In this document: piece by piece, positions 32,863 through 43,073 of the stretch | How positions within the stretch are numbered: position 1 is the first letter of the stretch | Layout: the number at the start of each line of letters is the position of its first letter | Position numbers and translations under genes: made by a program | The notes under the pieces: generated by a model | What the model saw: the letters and a program-made list of their open reading frames with translations, nothing else | Told to the model about the DNA's origin: nothing | Databases searched by the model: none | Source: Actinostola sp. cb2023 | Lineage: Eukaryota; Cnidaria; Anthozoa; Actiniaria; Actinostolidae | Direction: 5' to 3' | DNA: 64,000 bases | NCBI GenBank assembly: GCA_033675265.1 | Contig: JAUJYZ010001382.1 | Location: forward strand, 1-64,000

Positions 32863-35153
32863 ATGGAACACCAATCCAAGAATTGTTTGGCGTCGCTCTG
32901 TTTCTTTGCCATGGGATTCTGGATGTCCGTTGTAGCTTTCACGATTTCATGGGTAGCCACTGAAGATGTTCTGGCTGGTATCACATGGTCAACCACCATC
33001 ATATTAATTGTATTCAGTGTTCCAGAGGTTTTCAGCAAAGTTTTAAGTCCCATCATTGTAAGAAGAATTCCATTTTTGTGCTCCATGATTGTTCTGACTG
33101 TAATGTTGGCTGGATCACTGCTGATCATCGTGCTAGTGGAGGATGTTACCTTAAGGATCATTGGAGTAGCATTTCTTGGAAGTGCTTATGGTTTTGGTGT
33201 AGTAACATGCTATCAAATGCTTGCTTATTACGACAATGCTGATGACCTTGCCAGCGCCTTCAAGTTGGGTATGAATATGTCAGCGTGTTTCGCATCACTT
33301 GGATATACAGGTATTTACATCCCACTTTGCCAGTTCGTCTTGACATCTTTTAAAATATGCACACTGAAAAGAAACAAATGTAATTAGTGTTCATCGTTTT
33401 CTCGATGAATGTACGGTGGACAACCCATAGTAATGTCGTGGCCATTCCGCAGCCATTCCGTTGCCATTCAGTTGCCATTCCGTGGCTATTCCGTGGTCAT
33501 TCCGTTGCCATTCCGTGGCTATTCTGTGGCCATTACGTAGCCATTCCGTGGCCATTCATTGGCCATTAAGTGACCATTCCGTGTCCATTCCGTGTGAATT
33601 GGTGGAGGAGCGATAATCGATGGTAGAGAAAATGGTGTTCATTCGGTGAATGACACCACATACTACTATTCTTCATATTCATTTTTGCTGACGACCGCAA
33701 ACGATTTTGGGAATCTCCTAATTAATTTATTTATCCATGGTACTTGAGAAGTTAGCCCTACGAGCGTTGCTTTGGAACTATTCGGCCATTGAAAATGCAT
33801 GTTGTTAAAACGGTCTACGGATGAATAAATGAATAAGGAGAAGGTCCCAATGCCCTTTGTGGTCGTCAGCTTCTTGCTTGTTGCTTTCGGCGGGGACAAC
33901 GATTTTTGGAATAGGTGTGTATTCAATATAGCGGATCTGTCAATCGAAACAACCCATAGATGCTTTGTTGTCACAATTCCAACCCAGTCTGCCAGTTGTT
34001 TACAAATGTGAATTATTCCCGTATGCGAACCATCATTCTGAGGTTCAGAATGTTCAAATGTTCTGTAACGTGTTTCCATTTTCTTGTTTTGTTTACGGGT
34101 TTTAATTCGCTACACGAAGTCTCTGCAAAGACGGTTCCCATTGAACCGGAGCGACCGGTCTGTCTGCTGATTGTAATAACGGAGATCAGCAATTTATTGG
34201 CTCTGGATCGGCCTAACATTTGGTGCATTTGTTTGTGACACACCAACATCACTATTATTATTAGTTGTTTTTCAACCTGAATAGACTTATATAATGCATT
34301 TTTTGTACGAGATAACTTTATTTAAAAGAGCTATAACGTACATGCACTCTCTCGAATGAACAGTGTCTCCCGCCATATTCAAGATGGCGGCAGTTGGAAG
34401 ATTATCAGTTTGCGCATTAGAGATTAATATTAAATTATTATTATTATTTCAGGTCTGACTACATGGCTTTGTGTAGCACCTCGTCTAGCTGTAGCTGGCC
34501 TTATACCGTTGTGTTTTCTACCAATACTCTTCTACGCTTTTCTCAACAAAGAGCCCTTAAGAAATCAATCCACAAAAAGTGCTGCTAACCGCCATGATAT
34601 CAAGTACACAGCTTTGCAAGATCAAACTCCACAGAAGATTAACGTTCTGCTTCAAGTGTTCGAAGTTATCCCTTTATTTACCTATATGATCATCGGTAAC
34701 TGTTCCTTGCAACTCTCATTAGCGGCCATTCTGTCAACTCTGACATTCCCCAACTCTCCATTCCCACCTCGTGATCACTATCAGTACTACAGATTACTCA
34801 GCGACGTTGGGTTTCTCTTCGGCGGAATAGAAATCGTTCTTGTGGCATGTTTGCGCAGTCAGTGGATAGAACTTTTCAAAATTCGAAAACTGTGGATTCT
34901 TGTGTCCCTGAATGTCGGCTGCTTGATGGTCTACCTGTTCGCTTCCTGGTACCGTTTCGTTCCAAACGTTTACGTTGTGTTATCGCTGGTCTTCATCCAG
35001 GGACTGCTCCATGGTACTACTGGTGTCAACTGTATTGGTCGTGCCGCATCTCTTTATACAAAAGCAGACGACAAAGTTACCGCAATGGTATCTCTAGAAG
35101 TTGGGGTCGCTGTTGGAAGGATATCATCAGGCCTTTGTAGGTCTGTTCGTTGA
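32863..35153 (+). CDS. CLN3: CLN3 (battenin) family protein, copy 1, C-terminus frameshifted
   Basis: Exon 1 is 32863-33310, starting at the ATG of MEHQSK; exon 2 begins at 34453. The intron has GT at 33311 and AG at 34451-34452, phase 1, and the joined frame reads through GYTGLTTWLC. The protein is a polytopic membrane protein with about 10-11 hydrophobic segments and lines up with human CLN3, for example in the HYQYYRLLSDVGFLFGGIE, IQGLLHGTTGVNCIGRAASL and DKVTAMVSLEVGV regions. Known members act in the lysosomal/endosomal membrane and are needed for clearance of glycerophosphodiesters. Compared with copy 2, one extra base near 35131-35138 gives a stop at 35151 instead of about 35266, losing the last membrane segment. 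It may be a pseudogene, or the extra base may be a sequencing error. The human-type N-terminal disordered tail is absent. Confidence 0.82.
33425..33595. repeat. 12-bp minisatellite in CLN3 copy 1 intron
   Basis: About 14 imperfect units of CCGTGGCCATTC. The same array, longer and more regular, lies in the corresponding intron of copy 2 (48690-48895), so it predates the gene duplication. Confidence 0.85.
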
Positions 35154-35293
35154 ACGATATATGAGAGAGCATTGTACAAATAGCTTATTACTGGGTAGAT
35201 ATTGTCTGGCTCGACATTCTACACTTAGTGGGTGGAGCACAAATAAACACAGTGTAAGCTATAGGTAGAATATGAGATGAAATAAATAGAGGT

Positions 35294-35429
35294 TATTACA
35301 CGGGTAGTTGTGTAATACGGCTGGATATTTTTACGAGTCGTGCCGTATTTTGACGAGCCGTAGGCGAGTCAAAATACAAACAGACGAGTAAATATGTCCA
35401 GCCGTATTACACAACTACCCGTGTAATAA
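35294..35429. repeat. Foldback palindrome beside the Crypton remnant
   Basis: The arms TTATTACACGGGTAGTTGTG and CACAACTACCCGTGTAATAA enclose a second inverted piece (CCGTATTTTGACGAG-type). A related TTGTGTAATAA motif lies beyond the other side of the recombinase gene, near 37367-37377, so it may mark one end of that element or be an independent MITE. Confidence 0.6.
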
Positions 35430-35846
35430 GTTGTTTATTACACAACAACAAAATTAATGGAAAATACCGTATTTTTTCTCTGTACAATATAAAAAGCGAG
35501 CGCGCGTAGACACAAACCAAACAAACCGGTTTTTCAACTGTCATTTCTGACGCCATTAATCCTAATTTTTGATTGGCTCCTGTGAAAAGATACCATTCAA
35601 GTGCACACCACTATACAAGTCAAGATCAAATTTATTCATAGAACATTTTCAAGTGTACAAGTACAACTACAAGTAGATAGTACAAGCAAAATATGGCAAA
35701 TATATGAATTCGCTAAAGTCTGAATCTGACAAAAATGTTTGAAATAGTTCATTTTAAGTATTTCATCAAGAATTTAACATTTTAAACAGCTCAAAATACG
35801 GCAAAAAGTCATCGATAGCCAGTTCGTTTTTCGTTCGTTACGTTTG

Positions 35847-37231
35847 TCATTCTTCTTCGTCGTCACTTTCGATGATTCTTCTGAACTTCCTCGGTTTGGC
35901 ACTAAAGACTTCTGGAACACCAGGACAGTTAAAGGAAATAGTACAGTTATTGAACACAACATCTGACAGTAGAGATGTGGATGCAGAAGATTTGGAAGTG
36001 GTTGTCTGGGAATTTTGGACGATTCCAACGTTGGTATTTCGTAGTTCGAGGGGTTTCACATGGCCGCTACCTTTCCCACTCAAAATCAAAGACATTTTAC
36101 GTTGTTGTTCCTCACTGGCCTCAGAATAGGTGTCGATTGACTTCAAGTTCTTGTGACCGGACAGTTGGGAAATGTCAAGTGGACTGATGTTCTCGTGTCG
36201 AAGGGTTGTGATCATGGTGCGTCTAGCAGAATGATTTGTAAACTTGCCAGTTAGATTCGCTTTGGAAGCCATGGACTTCATGAAATTCCCCAGAGAATGT
36301 ACTCCGAGCGGAGAGTTTTTGTACCAGACATCAGACTTTGGATTTGTGATGCATGCCAAGTAAAATGGACTCTCTGGTTGTTTCATTGCTACTGGCTTTT
36401 TTTCAAGATACATCTTGTATATCATAACGGGGCATGCATCTTTCAGCTGCATTCGTGGCCGCATACATTCGCGGATTGAAATAGCGCTCTGGCATCGTAT
36501 TGGCTCCCGTTCTGGTTTTACTTCCTCTCTCGGTTATCCACATCACGTATTCTCTTCCTTGATCACCTTCTTCCTTTCGTAGGACCAGGTCTCCCTGCTG
36601 GACTTTGCGATGCTCGTCTCTGGCTCTCCAACCAAAATGAAGTGTGTTGTTGAACCACACGGTTCGTATCAGTGCCATGGGTGAATGGACGCCAAGAAGA
36701 CCCTCGGACCATAGCTTCTCTACTTCTTCCTCAGTTAGTCCAAGAGCTTTGTTGGGCCTTCTTCCTTTGCCGTCTTTTCGGAGTTCCTTTCTTTTGGCCT
36801 CCAAGCTGGCTCTTGACTTTTCAAATTGCTTGTCAATGAGTATAGAGTACATCTTTTCATTATCTCTCAAGTACCTATCGATACTTCGCTGATAGGATGT
36901 CAGTGTGTCTGGCTCATACTGGGTGTCGTCCTGCTTGCGAACCTTGACGAAGGAATGGCTCAAAAGTCTGTCCAACTCTTGCACAGGAATATCTTTTGGC
37001 TCTCGGTTCTCGTTCACAGATTCACACCATCGTTTGAAGACATTCAGGTCAGACTTTGTTTTCTTTCAGTGTTGTGTTGACATTTTTGTTACTTTCGATA
37101 AAATTGTTAATATCCTTATCATCTAAGACGGCTTGACTCGGCCAGTCGATCGAAAAGTCTGGTTCATTGAAGTCGTCGTCAGAAAAATCAATGTTTTCTA
37201 GTAAATCCTGAAAATTTACACTTTCCTCCAT
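35847..37231 (-). pseudogene. Crypton-type tyrosine recombinase (DUF3504), frameshifted
   Basis: Three successive minus-strand frames (start at 37231, shifts near 37050 and near 36450) add up to about 460 residues. An acidic N-terminus (residues 1-60) precedes a helical core-binding region, then the catalytic domain. Visible catalytic residues are the first Arg within FGWRARDEHRK, the HxxR box in TNHSARRTMI, and the His and Tyr of SGHKNLKSIDTYSEAS. This arrangement is typical of Crypton elements and of the domesticated DUF3504 domains in KCTD1, ZMYM2 and QRICH1. Cryptons move as DNA using the recombinase alone. The C-terminal tail is Ser/Thr-rich and ends in an acidic stretch. The two one-base shifts suggest a dead copy unless they are sequencing errors. 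Confidence 0.8.
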
Positions 37232-37399
37232 TTCTTTTTTCAGAAGAAAAAAAATTCTGACGAGTGCAAAATTGATGTGTACGGGAAAACAAGCACAACC
37301 GGTTTTTTCTAAGACGTGTAATACGCTGTCATATTTGTACTCGTATTTGTACTGTAACATTACAAGTTGTGTAATAAGAAGGTTTACACCCACATTACT

Positions 37400-38387
37400 A
37401 ATGTTTTACGAGGTTAAATATAAACGAATTCGATAAACAACAAAAGTTCAAACACTGTTAGAAAACAGTGATCAGAGAAATAATAATAATAAACAACATT
37501 AATTTTGATAGTACTGCATCCACACGTGACAAGCAGCGCTTTACAAAATAATTTTCTGCTTTAAAAATGTATAATGATTAAGTAAAAATATTGTAGATAA
37601 CGTAACATTCTTTTGGCAAAACAGTTTAACCATACAATAATGATATCTTAATTCCCCACCCAATCACACCAACGAGACAAACTCAATTCGTTTTTGGCAC
37701 AAGAGAGAAATTTATCAACGAGCAAATAAGCTCAAACGAACTAATAATAAACCTCTCTGCCACCAAACCACAGGCCAAGAACAAAAGAGAATGACGCGAA
37801 GTTAAGCATAATGTCCCGATTGGATGGCAAGACGCAAATTGTGCGCCAGCTCTAACTTCGATTCGACTGTTATGCCACGCTTTTAAGCAGATTTATTATT
37901 TATTACATTTTCACGAAATTATGTCTTGCTCAGCTAATTTAGGGAACGGGAAAGTATACGAAGATGTATGTCCACATTTTGCTTAGGTTGCACTTCCAGA
38001 TTGAATGATGGACTTTCAAAGATAGTGTAATATATACGTCAAGTACAAGCCGACTTTTACGTTCACGTTTCTCCTAGGAAAGTTATTGAATACTTGTAAT
38101 ATTTAAAACTACGTGTCATTTCCAACAATGCCAAAAAGGGATATGTCACGTGATAGTTTAGCCTTGGCATTCCTCGAGTAATGCGTTAGCCGATATCTTT
38201 GTGTTGGCCACTATTTTGTAAGATTGGCATGTTTTATCATTCAACCAATCACGTTGGAAAATGCGCCGTCCAACCTGATTTAGTTAACCAAAACACTCGT
38301 CCTGTTGTGGCATGTCTGGCTAAACATTATAAAAGGAATTCACTCATTAGGAACAGGGTAGTTGATCTAGAAGCAGCGTCAGAGTGA
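37400..38387. other. Non-coding stretch between Crypton and DIRS remnants
   Basis: About 1 kb of AT-rich DNA with no recognised exon or clear repeat. It probably includes the undetermined end of the DIRS element at its right edge. Confidence 0.5.
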
Positions 38388-41300
38388 CTAATATTGTAGT
38401 TTATGGACAACTTGTAATAAACTAGAAGAACCGATCCTTACTGTCGTGCTTGCCTGCGCGCCGACTAAGTGGTCCCCTAACACGACACTGAACTCCAAAT
38501 ATGACTTATAAGCTTCCGCGCTAGTCCAGTCACCGTACAACTGAATTAGTTCACCAGGGATCCCGATTTGGAAAGCCCAGCTGGCAGAGCCCCGGCGGAA
38601 GGAGTGCCCGCGAAAACTGGCCGGGTCACTAAAACCGGCGGAATCCAATGAAGCCCGGAATTCCGAGATGAACCGTGCATGTCTTAGTGAGGGCGAGGGG
38701 GCCCAAGTGTCCAGGCAGGAGAAACAAGGCTTTTCTGGAGCCTGAGGAAACTAGGCGAATCATACGGTTGTACGCAGTGACTGGGCACAAAGGTGAGTTA
38801 GGTATACACAACAAGGGAATATGCAATTTACGTTCTCCAAAATAAATGGTTTTGGTATAGCTGAAGGTAACTCTAAGCCCCTGGTCATTACTAGTTACAT
38901 CACCACGTGTGAGATTACGAGAGGGATCAAAAGCCTGTTGTGACCCTGGAACAATATTAACTATCCTAGCCATAAGAAAAAAAGGCGAATAAATAAGCGC
39001 AAAATAGTGTGCAAGCGGTAGGATAATTCTTAAAATCTAATCTCTCGGAAACGCGTAATAAAATTTTCGGAGTAACTGGGGGCGCCCTGATAGGCATGTG
39101 CAGCGGGCTACGGGCTACCCCGCGCAAAGTCAGAGACAATATAAAATCCTTAGTAAACGCGTAGTCCATGCCAGAGAATAAATGCAACAGTTTAACCCCA
39201 CTAAGGTAATTACGAATAGAAGAAATACTAAGGGTTCTACCTAGAAACTGAACATTAGTAAACGTGTAGTCCATGCCAGAGAATAAATGCAACAGTTTAA
39301 CCCCACTAAGGTAATTACGAATAGAAGAAATACTAAGGGTTCTACCTAGAAACTGAACATTAGTAAACGTGTAGTCCATGCCAGAGAATAAATGCAACAG
39401 TTTAACCCCACTAAGGTAATTACGAATAGAAGAAATACTAAGGGTTCTACCTAGAAACTGAACATTAGTAAACGTGTAGTCCATGCCAGAGAATAAATGC
39501 AACAGTTTAACCCCACTAAGGTAATTACGAATAGAAGAAATACTAAGGGTTCTACCTAGAAACTGAACATTAGTAAACGTGTAGTCCATGCCAGAGAATA
39601 AATGCAACAGTTTAACCCCACTAAGGTAATTACGAATAGAAGAAATACTAAGGGTTCTACCTAGAAACTGAACATTAGTAAACGTGTAGTCCATGCCAGA
39701 GAATAAATGCAACAGTTTAACCCCACTAAGGTAATTACGAATAGAAGAAATACTAAGGGTTCTACCTAGAAACTGAACATTAGTAAACGTGTAGTCCATG
39801 CCAGAGAATAAATGCAACAGTTTAACCCCACTAAGGTAATTACGAATAGAAGAAATACTAAGGGTTCTACCTAGAAACTGAACATTAGTAAACGTGTAGT
39901 CCATGCCAGAGAATAAATGCAAACAGTTTAACCCCACTAAGGTAATTATACGAATAGAAGAAATACTAAGGGTTCTACCTAGAAACTGAACATTAGTAAA
40001 CGTGTAGTCCATGCCAGAGAATAAATGCAACAGTTTAACCCCACTAAGGTAATTACGAATAGAAGAAATACTAAGGGTTCTACCTAGAAACTGAACATTA
40101 GTAAACGTGTAGTCCATGCCAGAGAATAAATGCAACAGTTTAACCCCACTAAGGTAATTACGAATAGAAGAAATACTAAGGGTTCTACCTAGAAACTGAA
40201 CATTAGTAAACGTGTAGTCCATGCCAGAGAATATATGCAACAGTTTAACCCCACTAAGGTAATTACGAATAGAAGAAACACTAAGGGTTCTACCTAGAAA
40301 CTGAACATTAGTAAACGTGTAGTCCATGCCAGAGAATAAATGCAACAGTTTAACCCCACTAAGGTAATTACGAATAGAAGAAATACTAAGGGTTCTACCT
40401 AGAAACTGAACATTAGTAAACGTGTAGTCCATGCCAGAGAATAAATGCAACAGTTTAACCCCACTAAGGTAATTACGAATAGAAGAAATACTAAGGGTTC
40501 TACCTAGAAACTGAACATTAGTAAACGTGTAGTCCATGCCAGAGAATAAATGCAACAGTTTAACCCCACTAAGGTAATTACGAATAGAAGAAATACTAAG
40601 GGTTCTACCTAGAAACTGAACATTAGTAAACGTGTAGTCCATGCCAGAGAATAAATGCCACAGTTTAACCCCACTAAGGTAATTACGAATAGAAGAAATA
40701 CTAAGGGTTCTACCTAGAAACTGAACATTAGTAAACGTGTAGTCCATGCCAGAGAATAAATGCAACAGTTTAACCCCACTAAGGTAATTACGAATAGAAG
40801 AAATACTAAGGGTTCTACCTAGAAACTGAACATTAGTAAACGTGTAGTCCATGCCAGAGAATAAATGCAACAGTTTATGCAACAGTTTAACCCCACTAAG
40901 GTAATTACGAATAGAAGAAATACTAAGGGTTCTACCTAGAAACTGAACATTAGTAAACGTGCAGTCCATGCCAGAGAATAAATGCAACAGTTTAACCCCA
41001 CTAAGGTAATTACGAATAGAAGAAATACTAAGGGTTCTACCTAGAAACTGAACATTAGTAAACGTGTAGTCCATGCCAGAGAATATATGCAACAGTTTAA
41101 CCCCACTAAGGTAATTACGAATAGAAGAAATACTAAGGGTTCTACCTAGAAACTGAACATTAGTAAACGTGTAGTCCATGCCAGAGAATAAATGCAACAG
41201 TTTAACCCCACTAAGGTAATTACGAATAGAAGAAATACTAAGGGTTCTACCTAGAAACTGAACATTAGTAAACGTGTAGTCCATGCCAGAGAATAAATGC

Positions 41301-42610
41301 AACAGTTTAACCCCACTAAGGTAATTACGAATAGAAGAAATACTAAGGGTTCTACCTAGAAACTGAACATTAGTAAACGTGTAGTCCATGCCAGAGAATA
41401 AATGCAACAGTTTAACCCCACTAAGGTAATTACGAATAGAAGAAATACTAAGGGTTCTACCTAGAAACTGAACATTAGTAAACGTGTAGTCCATGCCAGA
41501 GAATAAATGCAACAGTTTAACCCCACTAAGGTAATTACGAATAGAAGAAATACTAAGGGTTCTACCTAGAAACTGAACATTAGTAAACGTGTAGTCCATG
41601 CCAGAGAATAAATGCAACAGTTTAACCCCACTAAGGTAATTACGAATAGAAGAAATACTAAGGGTTCTACCTAGAAACTGAACATTAGTAAACGTGTAGT
41701 CCATGCCAGAGAATATATGCAACAGTTTAACCCCACTAAGGTAATTACGAATAGAAGAAATACTAAAGGGTTCTACCTAGAAACTGAACATTAGTAAAAC
41801 GTGTAGTCCATGCCAGAGAATAAATGCAACAGTTTAACCCCACTAAGGTAATTACGAATAGAAGAAATACTAAGGGTTCTACCTAGAAACTGAACATTGT
41901 AAACATTAGTAAACGTGTAGTCCATGCCAGAGAATAAATGCAACAGTTTAACCCCACTAAGGTAATTACGAATAGAAGAAATACTAAGGGTTCTACCTAG
42001 AAACTGAACATTAGTAAACGTGTAGTCCATGCCAGAGAATAAATGCAACAGTTTAACCCCACTAAGGTAATTACGAATAGAAGAAATACTAAGGGTTCTA
42101 CCTAGAAACTGAACATTAGTAAACGTGTAGTCCATGCCAGAGAATAAATGCAACAGTTTAACCCCACTAAGGTAATTACGAATAGAAGAAATACTAAGGG
42201 TTCTACCTAGAAACTGAACATTAGTAAACGTGTAGTCCATGCCAGAGAATAAATGCAACAGTTTAACCCCACTAAGGTAATTACGAATAGAAGAAATACT
42301 AAGGGTTCTACCTAGAAACTGAACATTAGTAAACGTGTAGTCCATGCCAGAGAATAAATGCAACAGTTTAACCCCACTAAGGTAATTACGAATAGAAGAA
42401 ATACTAAGGGTTCTACCTAGAAACTGAACATACAGGCAAACCGTATCTAATTCGACATGCAAAGGTCTCAGACGAAAATATGTACAAAACAAAAGAAATG
42501 CCTTAAACTGGGTCCTTAAGTTACTGTATGATCCCGCACTATAAGCGGTCCGTAATGTTATACGTAAATCTTTCTTAAGCGTTGACAATGCTGACGTCAC
42601 TGAAAGAAAA
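38388..42610 (-). pseudogene. DIRS tyrosine recombinase with amplified 35-residue repeat
   Basis: The N-terminus (from about 42610) shows a SAM-like core-binding region (LRTAYSAGSYSNLRTQFKAF). It then repeats a 35-residue segment containing VQFLGRTLSISSIRNYLSGV about 31 times. The catalytic domain follows with the first Arg in MARIVNIVPGSQ, the HxxR box HSFRRGSASW, a Trp in GDWTSAEAY and the Tyr in YKSYLE. The frame is kept through nearly all repeats; it breaks near 41765-41797 (two one-base insertions), near 38975 (T-run) and near 38700. A normal recombinase has this segment once, so the product, if made, would be badly distorted. It is almost certainly non-functional as a recombinase. Confidence 0.8.
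39150..42432 (-). repeat. 105-bp coding satellite inside the DIRS recombinase
   Basis: About 31 tandem copies of a 105-base unit, nearly all identical; the few variants include AATATATGC for AATAAATGC at 40233, 41083 and 41713. Length changes are mostly multiples of three or compensated: +3 in total near 39921-39950, a 12-base insertion at 40870, and an in-frame insertion near 41890. The very low divergence implies recent expansion. The unit corresponds to the end of the core-binding domain of the recombinase. Confidence 0.95.
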
Positions 42611-42704
42611 AATAACAAAAACACTAAGATATTGGTGTAGATAAGGCCGCTACAACGGATTGTCAAGTGTAAATAAGTCTGGGGAAACTGCGACCTCTAT
42701 CCTG

Positions 42705-43073
42705 CTCGTTAGTCGGGCTCGGTCCAAGAAGTCATTTTTAACACTGGAACTAATAGAAGTCCAGCGGGAGAGTAAATCTGGATCGACGAAAGGAGCGAAC
42801 CCAGTTCTTCAACTGAATGAGAATGGGCAAGAGCTGGTGATGAAACTCCAATAAAATCATCCAGGTAATTGAAGAGCGTTCGCCCAGCTCGATGTTGGAT
42901 CCAGCAAATGGCAGAGGTTGATCTCCGGCATGCCAAAGCTGCCGTTCACAGGCCCATAGTTAAAACTGTGTCAAAATAATATTCTCCATTCCATGTGTAT
43001 ATCCTAACTAGATGGTAATCATGAGGATCTACTGGGAATTGTCTATAAGCATGACGAACATCTCGTTTATATA
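42705..43073 (-). pseudogene. DIRS reverse transcriptase, C-terminal fragment
   Basis: The minus frames read VYKRDVRHAYRQFPVDPHDY (first catalytic Asp), then YYFDTVLTMGL, ACRRSTSAICWI and LFNYLDDFIGV (the YLDD catalytic box). These are standard DIRS RT motifs in order. One in-frame stop follows TMGL, and frame slips are visible after YLDD. The upstream part of the same domain lies at 45261-45425, beyond the inserted element. Confidence 0.85.

Noticed and set aside
32863..35153. First impression of an UNC-93 or generic major-facilitator transporter
   Set aside because: The order of conserved stretches and total length fit CLN3/battenin better, especially the C-terminal third.
37796..37830. 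5S rRNA-like words GAAGTTAAGC and TTGGATGG
   Set aside because: The spacing between the words is too short compared with 5S rRNA and the rest does not match; probably chance.
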